A stretch of 64,000 nt of DNA from Xanthostigma xanthostigma (GCA_963575645.1 OY754464.1:78280948-78344947); one strand, 5' to 3'; positions 30,617 to 41,352 are shown, counted from the stretch's first letter. The notes: a model not told the origin generated them from the sequence alone. Made by a program: numbers and translations.

Positions 30617-31425
30617 TGTTACTTAAATAATAGCTCTGTGCTCAGAATGGTAGATCTGTCACCAAATAAATCGATTATCGATCCCTGACTGCGACTCCTT
30701 TTTATTTGATATTTTGTCACCAATACAGTAGTAACATTTTATTTCGTTCAGATATTAAATTAATAGTATTCGTTACCAATTTAATACATCAATTTATAAT
30801 TTTAATGAAAAAATGATCAAAGGGGCGGAGACAAATTGGCGCGCTTTAAAAATTGACCAATCCGGCCTCAACGATGGGTAGTAGGTAACTAGGTTCGATC
30901 ACCAGAAGCAAAAAATGTGCTTATCGGCCAGAAAAGAAAAAGGGGGCGCCCTTCGAAATCCAAACCAGCGCTGATTATTCAGTGATTATTGTTTTTTAAG
31001 AATAAATATTGATTATTTTGACTTTAATTGTTTTATTTACTACTCTGCTAAAAATTTTATTTAAATATAATTTATACTACCAGTGGAAATTTAGAACCTT
31101 GGGAGTCTAGTTAAGTAGCAGAATCTTTTGGTTGAAACGATGATGACAACCCTAATTTTTTATTTGAACTTAATGCAATTTTCTAGTAACATAATATGAT
31201 TTATTGGTGATCTCTTTAAATTAGTTTGCTTAAATATTTATTAGGACACACCTATTATAATACATACAAAAACATTTATTTGGTACTAGACCTTATATCT
31301 CAGGATTTTAGGTGATTTATTGTGGAACTGATTTTGCATTGTTTGGTGTCTACATTTTGGTGACAGATCTACTATTTTGAGGACAAACCCTATTATTTAA
31401 GAAACACAAAACTAATTAAATTGGT
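30617..31425. mobile_element. TIR element with GTCACCAAAT subterminal motifs
   Basis: TTACTTAAATAATAGCTCTG and GTAGATCTGTCACCAAA on the left are repeated inverted on the right (TTTGGTGACAGATCTACTAT to CTATTATTTAAGAAAC). TTGGTGAC-like blocks recur inside toward both ends. The interior has no recognisable protein. No clear target duplication. Confidence 0.55.
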
Positions 31426-31780
31426 GATAGCTTAAATGATACCCGAATTAAACGGGCATATCTTCCTTTCCCAAAAACGACCCAAAGGGCTAACTCCCCT
31501 CTGTTTAATATGTGCAGTTTTGCCTATGAATTAAATATTAACATTTTTTGTGCTACATTAAAACAATTAATGAATCATTTACTGTGATTGTCGTCTTTCA
31601 ATTGGGATTATTATTTTGTTTTTGTTTATTTTGTACACTGTTTGGAACTTTCTGTTCCGTTGTGTTTATTGTTTTAAATAAATAAATAATTTGGTTCAAT
31701 ATGAAATTTGAAATATTTTGGCATTTTGACACTTAGGGGCCTAGGGCTTAAGCCCCATTAGATCCGACCCTGAATATCAA
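31426..31780. other. Unassigned; hAT-like right end at 31740-31775
   Basis: GGGGCCTAGGGCTTAAGCCC followed by ATTAGATCCGACCCTG has the form of a hAT CAGGGTCGGATC end. No partner end was found. Confidence 0.4.
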
Positions 31781-31812
31781 TAACAACCACGTTTTGATAT
31801 GTGTCATATATA

Positions 31813-32214
31813 CCGGGTGTCCCAGAAGTCACGCACTTCCTCGTAGGGATCGAAAGAGAAAATTATTCTGAGACGAAAAGTCCCTAGCCATTTTTTAATC
31901 AGACGCATAGATAATTAATTATTAATTAATGAAAGTGACCAATCAGGAGCGATTTGATTTGTTTTCCGATATTATTTGTTTTTCTCCCGTATCTTGGATA
32001 ACTGTCTTTATTAAAAAAAACATCCAGTGACTGTCGGGAGAAAAACAAATAAAATCGGAAAACAAAATATCAAATCGCTCCTGATTGGTCATTTTCATTA
32101 ATTAATAATTAATTATCTATGCGTCTGATTAAAAAATGGCTAAGGACTTTTCGTCTCAGAATAATTTTCTCTTTCGATCCCTACGAGGAAGTGCGTGACT
32201 TCTGGGACACCCGG
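31813..32214. mobile_element. Near-perfect hairpin element, TA target duplication
   Basis: The ends CCGGGTGTCCCAGAAGTCAC and the inverse are flanked by TA (31811-31812 and 32215-32216). The arms are about 185 bp with only a few mismatches around a short unpaired middle (about 32000-32030). TA duplication suggests a Tc1/mariner-mobilised MITE. Arm identity points to recent origin or gene conversion. Confidence 0.85.
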
Positions 32215-32216
32215 TA

Positions 32217-32700
32217 TTTTTATTAAACTGTTCATCAATCGATTCTTATTCAAAGTTTACTTTGTATTAAAAATTTTATAAAAAGACAGTTATTAATTTA
32301 TTAAATTCAGGTTTCATTGAATATAGTTATTATGTAGCCGAAACTCGTATTTACAAAAACTTAAAACACGTAATTTTCATAATCACGTCTTGTTCAGAAA
32401 TCTGTAATTGGATAGTGTTGAAGTCATAATAACAATAATAAATAATAATAACTTATCAGTTAAAATAAATTAGAAGGCAAATAAAGGTTTTTAACACGCT
32501 GTTATAAGCTTGACCTGTATGTTTGGATGTATGTCTGTAAAGGAATCTTTCAGTGTTATTATTATCAATTTTGAAACCTCTGATTAACTTAAAATTTTGC
32601 ATACGTGTCAAGGGCCGGTGACAATACAATTATTTCATAAAAATAAATTACAGTTTAAAAAAACAGAACTGAAAATTAGAAAATAATTATTAACAAAATA
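32217..32700. other. No recognised feature
   Basis: AT-rich; no supported gene. Confidence 0.35.
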
Positions 32701-32702
32701 AT

Positions 32703-32850
32703 TAAATTATAGTAAAAAAGCGTAGGGTGCTCGATATTAAAATTTAAATGTTACCTACAATTATTTCATTAGTACCTAACTATTTATAAAATTAGAGTTA
32801 TAATGAAAATATAATAATTGGCACCCCACGCTTTTTTACTATAATTTAGT
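32703..32850. repeat. Foldback repeat with GCGTGGGGTGCC arms
   Basis: AATTATAGTAAAAAAGCGTA continuing GGGTGC is repeated inverted at 32819-32848 around an AT-rich loop. Confidence 0.65.
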
Positions 32851-33030
32851 TGTATTGTTAATAACTATTTTATAGTTTTTAGTTCGGTTTGCTATTAAAG
32901 CGTGCTTTTTTAGTTTTTTTTTAAACTATAATAATATTTATTTTAATAATAATCAAGTAATAGATTCGCAAATAGAATTATTCTATTGTATAGGTACATC
33001 TATATATAAATACGGGAAGGAATATATATG

Positions 33031-33147
33031 GTACCGATTTGAGTGTATTAATTCGCACACATTATGATGAAACATACACGATTCTCATCGTTTTATACAA
33101 TACATGTTTCATCACAATGTGTAGGTATACAAATTAATACCGGTAAA
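33031..33147. repeat. Imperfect foldback
   Basis: GGTACCGATTTGAGTGTATT and GATGAAAC on the left are paired inverted with GTTTCATC and ATTAATACCGGT on the right. Confidence 0.5.
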
Positions 33148-33186
33148 TTGATTCAGGAGAAATCCATATAATGACAAAAGGGCCTC

Positions 33187-33187
33187 A

Positions 33188-33219
<32 letters not shown>

Positions 33220-33507
33220 TTTATTCATCATAGCGTCAAAACATATAGTTTGAATATGACAAATCACAACATACAAAATGCAAGAATTGGAACATAGAAA
33301 AATAAAATAGTAAGAAAGTGCCAATATAAAGGTATATACAACTTATGAGGTATAAAAATCGTCTAGTGAATAAAAACATTGCTCAATTAAATTTTTTTTT
33401 AAATGCATTTGAAGCTATTAAAGTCGTTGATGCGTCGGATTGATTCAGGCAATTTATTATAAATAGCACTGCCAGCACATACAGGACTTTTTTTATAAAA
33501 ACTGAGC
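33187..33507 (-). pseudogene. LINE 3' end: ORF2 C-terminus, 3' UTR and (CTAT)n tail
   Basis: On the minus strand, 33507-33343 encodes LSFYKKSPVCAGSAIYNKLP, then ESIRRINDFNSFKCI. After one frameshift at an A-run it encodes LIEQCFYSLDDFYTS and a TAA stop. This resembles the C-terminal tail of arthropod LINE ORF2 proteins of the jockey/CR1 type. A 3' UTR follows, ending GACGCTATGATGAATAAA and then (CTAT)n, consistent with target-primed reverse transcription. 5' truncation explains the loss of the rest. Confidence 0.7.
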
Positions 33508-34218
33508 CTATATAAACATTATTTAATTATTAATAGCTAATAATTTAGTTAATTACGATCAAATTTCGACCACTGGGCGACCACTAGTATACATAATTAA
33601 TATAGATAACATTTTGCATAAATTTTCCCTCTTATTTCAGAGATAAAATTTAGTACATAAGACATCAGTATTGATGCTTAGTGGTATGAAGCAAAATATT
33701 ATACATGAATCTGTCAAATTATAGGGTAAATCTCACCAGATGGGGGGGGGGGTTGTAACTTCAAAGCGCAACAATACAAATAAATTAATCAATGTGATAT
33801 TAATTTCAGATTCATTAGTACATATTAATGTTGACTCTGCTAGCATTATTTACACAAAAATGATAAATGATAAACAGATATAGTAAACATTAGTATTTTT
33901 ATGAAAATAATTGACCTAAATTAAGTTCCCATCGCATTGATAAAATAAACGGCGCATAAACTATGAATCACGTTGAGAGAAATGTTTTATTGATAATAGT
34001 ATGTTAAGTAAAATGAACAGCAGGTGTCAAATTGGAAATGAGCCAGATGAAAATCGGAAAAGTTTTTAGCAAAAAATTGTATAGTAAATATTTAAAAAAC
34101 ATTTCAATGTATAGGTATATACAAATGTTTCTTCATTCACAATTTAACTGGTTATTAATTTTTATCCAGAATGTTAAGGTTTAAGGAGTTTGTCGTTATA
34201 TCGAGTGTATATAGATTA
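33508..34218. other. No recognised gene
   Basis: It contains a poly-G run of about 11 near 33743. Nothing else is supported. Confidence 0.35.
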
Positions 34219-34569
34219 CTAGCGGTCCCTCCCGGTTTCACCCGGGTGTAAAAGAACGAATGGGGGAGGTACATGAGACAAACACTCATCTTCGCTTACC
34301 AAGATGAATGTTGTATCCACATTTCATGGTGATCGGAGTTACCGTTCAAAAGTGTTTGTCGGACGGACAAATTTTGAGTTACACTTTGCAACATTTTTCA
34401 TTGATGCTCCGCTCTTATTGGTCGTAGCGTGATATTATATAGACTATAGACTTCCGCGATAAATGGGCTATCCAACAAAAAAATCTTTTCAATTCGAACC
34501 AGTAGTTTCTGAGATATTAGCGCGTTCAATCATACAAACAAACTCTTCAGCTTTATATATTAGTATAGA
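34219..34569 (-). mobile_element. Helitron, full-length short copy
   Basis: On the minus strand it starts TCTATACTAATATATAAAGC after A and ends with the hairpin CCCGGGTGAAACCGGG, then AGGGACCGCTAG before T. It is 351 bp and non-coding. It is one of the cleanest copies for defining the family ends. Confidence 0.85.
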
Positions 34570-35046
34570 TTATCAATAGGTATGGATTTCAGCAAAATAA
34601 GATTGATATATTTTACCGACTTTACGCAACACGTTGTATGCAAAGATACTATTTTTAAAGACAAGAAGAATAATTTGTACCTTCGTTAGGAAAACACGAT
34701 ATAAGTATTACAAAAAGACAGAAAGAAACTATAATACAGTCTCAGTAAAACGCATATATACTTTATTTTTTTGAGATCGTATATAAAAATAGAAAACTAG
34801 ACTTTGATTACAGTTGATTATTTCAATGCAATAAAATAAAGACAACAAGCTGCATCTGTATCCATACACAATATTTATGTATACGGTTTACACTCATATG
34901 ACTATAGTCACGATTAGTACAAAAACTTCAAATCTAGATTTTTTATTTATCCGTGTCACAGCATTTTTAAAGACGAAAAAATCTGGAAATTGATTGACTG
35001 TGAGTCACCCTAAAACTCGCCGCCATATGTTAAATACGTTACAATA
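34570..35046. other. No recognised feature
   Basis: No supported gene or repeat. Confidence 0.35.
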
Positions 35047-35054
35047 TGTCTAAG

Positions 35055-35339
35055 CAGGGCCCGATCAAGCTATTTCGCCGCTCCGGGCAAAATAATATTT
35101 GCCGCCTTTTACCCATGCGTTGTTCCATATTCCATATTTTATTTTTGTAATCTACTAAAATATGATGTGAAATTTCAGTGATGTCAATAGTAATATATTA
35201 ACTAACAACTTTTGTGTAGGGTGTGGTTTTTTTTTTGTTTAACCATCTTTCAAATTTTCGTCGCCGACGCCGCGCCTCCCTCAATTTTGCCGCCCCGGGC
35301 AATTACCCGGTTTGCCCCCCCCCCCTAGATCGGGCCCTG
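35055..35339. mobile_element. hAT MITE with 8-bp target duplication
   Basis: The ends CAGGGCCCGATC and GATCGGGCCCTG are flanked by TGTCTAAG on both sides (35047-35054 and 35340-35347). The interior has CGCC/GGCG-rich subterminal blocks (TTTGCCGCC, CCGCCCCGGGCAATTACCCG). 285 bp, non-coding. Confidence 0.9.
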
Positions 35340-35908
35340 TGTCTAAGATCCCGATTTGGCTCGATCTTCAGCCATCGAGTTTTCTAATGATAATGTATTA
35401 ATATAGAAAAATTGATTTGGTTGCCATTCAATTTCTTCGCACAGCTATTTTGTATAAAAAATTAAAGTTGTTAACTTTATTGCATTTATTTAGTAGGTAT
35501 TAAATATTATATTTGTTATTCGTTGCTATGGTTACCTACATATAACATGTTCACGTGTTCACAATAAAATTATCTACATTTTTAACCGACTTCAACAAAA
35601 AGGAGGAGGTTCTGTGTTCGTCTGTATATTTTTTTTTTTTTTTTTTTATGTATGTTCACCGATTTCTCCGTCAATTATGGACCGATTTTCAAATATTTTT
35701 TTTTATTCGAAATAGTGCACTTCCGAGGTGGTCCCATCGGAACCAAGTCAGGATCTGATGGTGGAATCCGGAGAAATCGAGGAAAACTCTCAAATTTCAA
35801 AGAAACGCATAATGCTTTTTATGTATGTTCACCAATTTTTTGTGTTAGATTAACACTAAAAAGAGAAAAATAAAATATTTTTAACAAAAAAATTGAACCG
35901 ACTTCAAA

Positions 35909-36049
35909 AAAGGCACTAAAAAGTAAAAAATAATTGCGTATTGAAATGTTTTGGAGTCGGTGTCAGCCAAAATGAAATCTATTCCGAGAACTACACCGAC
36001 TCCAAAACATTTCAATACGCAATTATTTTTTACTTTTTAGTGCCTTTTT
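35909..36049. repeat. Palindrome with about 56-bp arms
   Basis: GGCACTAAAAAGTAAAAAAT continuing AATTGCGTATTGAAATG and TTTTGGAGTCGGTGT is repeated inverted with almost no mismatch around a loop of about 30 nt. Confidence 0.8.
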
Positions 36050-36242
36050 TATATATGACAATATAGAAAACCCTATAGCTGCAAAATACTAATTCGAAGG
36101 TGCCTGATGTCTTACCTGGTTCTATGCCGACCGAACTTCGGCATTTTATATAGGTACATATTTTACTTTCGATTGGTAATAAATTTATCTGAATTTGACT
36201 CTATTTAATAAATAGAGTTACTGTGATCCATTGAAGTTAATG

Positions 36243-36476
36243 ATAGGTATTTGGAAAAGATTCCGTGGCATAAGGATCGAAAATTAAGCAATACTGAGAT
36301 TTTTTAAAATTGCATTTAATGCTGACGTTTCGATAAGTTTTTTTGACAGCATTTGAAAACTCTGAAGATGATACAAAACGTATCGAAACGTCAGCATTAA
36401 ATGCAATTTTTAAAAATCTCAGCATTGCTTAATTTTCGATCCTTATGCCACGGAATTTTTTCCAAATACCTATCAA
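36243..36476. mobile_element. Inverted pair of Penelope-like terminal fragments
   Basis: Arms of about 85 bp (ATAGGTATTTGGAAAAGATT, TAAGGATCGAAAATTAAGCA, GCATTTAATGCTGACGTTTC) face each other across a short centre holding a hammerhead-like motif. Inverted terminal pieces with a ribozyme fit the pseudo-LTR structure of Penelope-like elements. Confidence 0.5.
36362..36392 (+). ncRNA. Hammerhead ribozyme-like motif, intact stem II
   Basis: CTGAAGA (36362-36368), a perfect GATAC/GTATC stem around AAAAC, then GAAACGTC (36385-36392). The CGTCAGCATT that follows can pair with sequence of the opposite arm. Confidence 0.6.
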
Positions 36477-37031
36477 TAAATATATCTGAAAACTCGATAA
36501 CTACACTTCAGAAATAAAATTAACAACTTTAACTTTTTACTAAAAATAGCTGTGTCAAAAAACTGAATGCCATCCAAATCAATTATTCTTTATTAATATA
36601 TTATATTATCAAAATTCAAATTTCAGTAGAAAACTCGATGGGTGACGATCGAGCCAAATCGGGATCTTGTACTATAACAGGAGTTCAAAAACAATTAATT
36701 GTTTTAGGTACTCTTTTTGGAATCCAATACCTAAATATAAAATCAAATTTCCTTCTTCTAAAACAGAACATCAGAAGACATTAATGATTATTTTATATAA
36801 TTTTTATTGAAAATAGTTGGATCTTTGGATGTTAAAGTTTATTTAGTAATTAGTATTTAATGGGCTCAAAAAGAAGATTTTAACAGAACCGTTAGATCAA
36901 AAATTAGAATGACATATAATTTATACATTTTTTTTTAGAGAATGGTTGAACTATGACTTCTAATTTAATTCCAGTTCAACATAATAGTTTTATTAACTAT
37001 TTTGAAGACGTCTTCAGTGGTCAAAGGATCC

Positions 37032-37921
37032 AAAAAAACGCAATTACTGGTACGAATTTTTTTTTAAAGTTCTATTCCAAAATGTTTCAACATATTTATA
37101 ACAAATTTAAATTCATTATTGTAATTTCGCTTTCTTTTATAACAATTCTCTGAGGATGAAGGTATATCCTTCGAAACGTTAGCTAATAATTGCAAAGGTT
37201 TAACCGGGTTTATATGTGAAATCTGGAATCGCGACTTTTTGAACTCGCACTTGGGGGATCGTTTTGGTATCAAATAAAAATAATTAAGCCAAATTTTCAG
37301 CTGTTTACCTTAAGCGGTTTTCGAGTTTTTCAAAAAAACCTCTTTTTTAGTTGTTTTTTTCGCATTACCTAAAATTTAAAATTAATGAACGGTGATTTTT
37401 TCTTAATTCTTAGAAGCCAAAGACATGACAAAAAATAGTTTTTATTTTTTTATCATGTTCATGAGTATAGAAGAATATAAAAGACATTTTCTGACAAAAT
37501 TCGATGAGTGACACTTTTCAAAATGGATTTCATTTCTTCCGCCAAAAATCGACTTTTCGTTTAAGAATCATTACCAAAATGTTTTTCCATATCTTCTACT
37601 TCTGAGAATTAGGAAAAAAAATCACCATTCATTAATTTTAAATTTTAGGTACTGCGAAAAAAAAAACTTAAAAAAGAGGTCTTTTTGAAAAACTCGAAAA
37701 CCGTTTAAGATAAAAAGCTGAAAATTTGGTTGAATTATTTTTATTTGATAGATATATAATATTTCTTCGCGTAGCCACAAGGGACGCGAACATCAAAAAC
37801 AATACAATATTGTATAAAATAAAGTGCCAAAACGATCCCCCAAGTGCGACTCAAAAAAGCCGCGAGGGCAGATTTCACATATAAACCCGGCTAAACCCTT
37901 TTATACCAGTAATTGCGTTGT
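37032..37921. repeat. Large inverted repeat, about 220-300 bp arms
   Basis: 37200-37420 (GGGTTTATATGTGAAATCTG, CGCACTTGGGGGATCGTTTT, CGGTTTTCGAGTTTTTCAAA) is repeated inverted at 37595-37895. The right arm has an extra AT-rich insert of about 80 bp (37743-37822). Outer tips CGCAATTACTGGTA and TACCAGTAATTGCG extend the pairing. No coding sequence. Confidence 0.7.
37150..37180 (+). ncRNA. Hammerhead ribozyme-like motif, GUU variant
   Basis: CTGAGGA (37150-37156), a perfect GAAGG/CCTTC stem, then GAAACGTT (37173-37180). The cleavage triplet would be GUU, allowed by the NUH rule. It lies within the left arm region of the inverted repeat. Confidence 0.55.
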
Positions 37922-37934
37922 CTTTAAAGCTGTT

Positions 37935-38638
37935 AAGGAGGTTGAGCCGTTTTACGAAGATAATGAAAACAATCTGAAATAAAGTTTTTTTAATAGATTT
38001 TTTTATGACAAAATTTTCTATAAAAAATCCAAAATCATTAGGAGATTTATAAAGTTAGATTTTAAAAAAAACTTTTACATGTAGTCTTATGGAAAATATG
38101 TCAACCTAGCATGCAAAACGGTACATTTTTAATTTTTGCAAATAACCAAATAATGCCAGCAGTTCCGAAAACTAACTATGTAAAGCATCGATGTCTTACG
38201 CATATTTTAATATTTTTTCCAATTTAATTAGGAGACTTTTAATCAGTAAAAAAATTACTAAACCTTAGCACTTTTCGATTATGGACTTTTATTCTTGACA
38301 ATTTTAACTGAATTTTCAACTTTTTAATGATTTAATTTTAATTTTTATTACTTATAATTTCTTTTTTTAATTATTTACGTCAAAAAATATTTAAAATACA
38401 GATATTTACATAAATTTATTTTTTCTAACCTAACTTTGTACAAAAAATTAAAAACTTAGTCCATTAAGTAAAATACTGAAATAATTAATTAATATTAAAA
38501 AAATATTTATTTATGCCTTTATGACAATAATTTGTTGGTATCATCGACTTATAACCTTTTGTAAAAAATTATTTTGGAAAAGTTCCCATTTAGAATTCGA
38601 CTTACTTTTGATTGGGAGTGTAACGGATCAACCTCCTT
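37935..38638. mobile_element. TIR element with AAGGAGGTTGA ends
   Basis: AAGGAGGTTGAGCCGTT at the left and AACGGATCAACCTCCTT at the right are inverted, with one mismatch. Interior blocks (TTCGATTATGGACTTTTATT, CTTTTTAATGATTTAA) recur at 56845-56957. No protein or clear target duplication. Confidence 0.6.
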
Positions 38639-38837
38639 GATACATAACTAATTTTGGATCACTTGTTTTTTTATTACTATAATATTTTTATAGATCAAGA
38701 TCAGGTGTCAGTGTTCAATAACTACGAAAATTCCGAACGAAATATCTCCGAAGAGTATTTCTTTTCATTCTCGTCCATCACCTCAATAATTAAAACAAAA
38801 ATTTTCTATAATAAATGTTGTTTTTTTGATAACTCAC

Positions 38838-39318
38838 CCCACGTCGGCGTGACTAAAAGCACCAGCAAAATAACAGCGATCACGCCAGCCTTGAATCGAT
38901 CGACAAACTTTTGACGATGCGTCGCGTACAAAATCCTCTTCGTCGTCGAGGATAAGATAGCCGCAGTGGTGGTCACCAGCTTCGTATCGTCGTCGAGTTC
39001 CGCCGCAGTCCATCGTCTGCGGAAAACAGTTGCACACGTCAAACACGACGTATTTCGCACATTACCGGCAGTCGAAAGTGTCCGTGAAGAAGAAGAAGAA
39101 CAAGAAGCAGAAGAAGAAGCTGCAGGAGGAGACACAACTGTCGTTAACCACGTCCTTGACAACCTAGATCGCAAACGGAACGACCTTGCAGCACTGCCGC
39201 CGCTGTTACTGCTATCGGCGCTCGACTTTCGTCTGTTTATTTTGAACAGTCGACAAGATGTTTTTGAGAAACCGACGAGCTTACTCAACATATCATCGAC
39301 ATAGTCTGTAGCGTACAT
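38838..39318 (-). CDS. Putative first coding exon of an unidentified membrane or secreted protein
   Basis: Reading from ATG at 39318 (context TTAACCATGT, acceptable for insects), 160 codons run to a consensus splice donor, TGGG followed by GTGAGT (intron from 38837, phase 1). The protein begins MYATDYVDDMLSKLVGF. It continues with a basic and Ser/Ala-rich stretch (residues about 25-110, including AASSSASCSSSSSRT), then KRILYATHRQKFVDRFK and a strong hydrophobic segment, AGVIAVILLVLLVTPTWG, just before the donor. That segment could be a signal peptide or signal-anchor after a long cytoplasmic N-terminus. The region is clearly richer in GC and CpG than its surroundings, and the frame is open throughout, unlike the transposon debris. 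I do not recognise the gene, and no following exon was identified to the left. An alternative is a long 5' UTR with a chance frame. Confidence 0.5.
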
Positions 39319-40330
39319 GGTTAACACAAATAATTGCAAACGTTCGTTATATTATTCAAGAGAAGATGTGCGTTTGTTCGTATGTATGTGCGAGTGTGTG
39401 TATGTGTGCAGGGTAGGTACGTTTTATTAATATCACACTCAACTACGAATGTCAGAGGCGCACATAACAAAATCACACCGACAATATATTTATGCAGAGT
39501 CTTCTTACACTGTAGTTGATTTATAAATGTAATGCAATTAATGAATGTTTATATGCAAACGCGCGCGTTAACGGAGCAATCAACAACAAACCGACATAAT
39601 GTAACAGAACGTCGTTGCGCTGCTCTTTAGAGAGCGGAAGATGTTGACAGTCCGTGAGTTGGACGTGGAATGATCGCTTCGAAGAGGTCGCACCGGCTGT
39701 AAATACTCGTCGACGTGAGTAGGTACTAACAACAACAACAACACCACACTGTATATAGAGAGGAAGGTACGCCTCCTTTAAAGCGCAAACAGCACGTGCT
39801 GGCCGAATCTCCTCGGGCTACGGTACGTCCTCTACGGTCGCGGTCGAGTCCACGTGCTGCGCATCCGACCCGATGACCGCCGTCGTTTTCTTGTCGTCGT
39901 CGTCGTCGTTGTTGGCGTCGCCGTTTTGCGGCAGGCGGCAAGTTGCGGGCCAACAGGAACGACGACCGCGGCCACCACCACTTTCGAGTCGACGACAACA
40001 ACAGATCATAATTCTTCTCCTCCTCCCCGACGCGCGCGACCTATCAGACACGATACGCCATGCTACATCCACCCCCTCGCATCTTACGTAACCGTCGCGC
40101 CGGTGGTAGCAGGACCCTCACTCTCTCTCTATATTATATTTTGTCCAAGAAGCGTGCGCCGCCACTGATCTAGTGTGATCTTCGTTCTGCGATGTGCTTT
40201 GGCTTTGCTTCTGATCGCACAACGCCGCGATGTGCCGTCGAAGCTTCTCTATCTTATATACGCTGGAACAACAGACCACAGCACGTAATAATAATAATAA
40301 TGCTGCTCTGAAGCAGGCTCCGCACTGTCT
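39319..40330 (-). promoter_or_regulatory. GC/CpG-rich 5' UTR and promoter region
   Basis: Upstream of the exon lies about 1 kb of GC-rich DNA with trinucleotide runs (GTCGTCGTCGTCG near 39893; AACAACAACAACA near 39729). On the minus strand a TATATAAG box (40260-40253) and a GAGAGAGAGTGAG tract (40130-40119) are visible. Several overlapping open frames here (39726-40168) are low-complexity translations of the repeats and are not called as genes. I infer 5' UTR plus promoter for 38838-39318. Confidence 0.4.
40253..40260 (-). promoter_or_regulatory. Candidate TATA box
   Basis: TATATAAG on the minus strand, at the upstream edge of the GC-rich region. No clear initiator is seen 30 nt downstream. 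Confidence 0.3.
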
Positions 40331-40845
40331 GCTGTGAGGCCGTGGTACTGTTGCCTGCTAAATAGCACCTACTTCCACGCATCGATCATATATTAATACT
40401 ATATACTTAATCGGATATAATATTATACACTTTAAATATGAGTGTCATCGGCAATTTAAAACACCACTTAATTATAAAATCACGTGTCTTTTGCGAGTAG
40501 ATGGATAGCATTCCTTTCTCATGCAAAAAGTACGATTTTTTACGTAAAAACAAACACTCAGTCTAAGATAGACCCATAAATAGTTTACGGTTAACAGCTA
40601 TGCAAACAAATTGTTAATTTATAGTTAAATATAGCACTGGCCCCGTACTGTCTATTGAAAATTTATCTCATTTATCAATATTATTCATCGAAGCGCGTGT
40701 CTAAAATGATAATGCTTTTATTAGAATGAACGCGTTGATTTTGTTATCTCACGTAAGTACATGAAATAAATCATTTATAATTACGAAGTAAAATTATATA
40801 AAAATAATTCATTTTGTTTTAAACAGCAACATATTACATGGGAAC
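40331..40845. other. No recognised feature
   Basis: AT-rich sequence upstream of the GC-rich block; nothing supported. Confidence 0.35.
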
Positions 40846-41035
40846 TTTCACAAATTACGTGAGGCAAAGACGATTTTTCGACCCTCCCCTCCCTCCTAGA
40901 CGAGGTGCCGTGACACGACCCCCCCTCTAATTTCACGTGACACCTTTTAAAATGAGTATTTTTAATGTAAATACGAAAATCTGTGCTTGATTGCGTTCGA
41001 TTTATTTAAAAAAACATAATTTGTATTGAGACTAG

Positions 41036-41352
41036 TTACGATGAAGGAAGGTTTTGGTTGAGGATCATAAATAAGCTTTACCAATGTTACGCCAACGTTT
41101 CGAAAAATTTATTTTCATCTTCAGGGCCTCAAGCTAGTCAAAAGGTGGTAAATTGATGAAACAATATACATGATCATTATTATTATGAGTTTAACATCTT
41201 ATTATAAAAAACATTTATTCAATTTTAATATAAAATGTCACGTAGTTAAAAAATGTATTGAAATATTTATCTGATAATAATATATAACCAAAAAGAACTT
41301 TCTGTGGACTAATATTTGATCCTCAATTAAAACCTTCCTTCATCGTAACATT
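41036..41352. mobile_element. Penelope-like inverted terminal fragments
   Basis: GTTACGATGAAGGAAGGTTT with TTGAGGATC at the left is repeated inverted at 41313-41352. A hammerhead-like motif lies between them. The layout mirrors 36243-36476. Confidence 0.5.
41094..41124 (-). ncRNA. Hammerhead ribozyme-like motif, GUU variant
   Basis: Minus strand: CTGAAGA (41124-41118), a GAAAA/TTTTC stem around a short loop, then GAAACGTT (41101-41094), followed by GGCGTAAC. Confidence 0.55.

Larger units (their letters stand above)
35348..36664. mobile_element. Large inverted-repeat composite
   Basis: 35348-35480 (ATCCCGATTTGGCTCGATC, CATCGAGTTTTCTA) is repeated inverted at 36510-36662 with about 85% match by eye. 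Between the arms lie the AACCGACTTC-headed Lepidoptera-type repeat (35585-35880), a perfect palindrome (35909-36049) and a Penelope-like inverted pair (36243-36476). The outer repeat may be one element carrying later insertions. Confidence 0.55.

Noticed and set aside
33187-33219. GATA microsatellite as an independent feature
   Set aside because: Its position directly after a LINE 3' UTR and AATAAA on the minus strand makes it the retrotransposition tail.
38834-39046. Alternative 70-codon frame over the candidate exon (CNCFPQTMDCGG...DEEDFVRDASS)
   Set aside because: It lacks an ATG start and is shorter than the 160-codon frame that ends at the GTGAGT donor with a hydrophobic segment.
39726-40168. 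Several arginine-, valine- and cysteine-rich frames on both strands
   Set aside because: They are low-complexity translations of CAA and GTC repeats in the GC-rich 5' region; no domain, and frames overlap on opposite strands.
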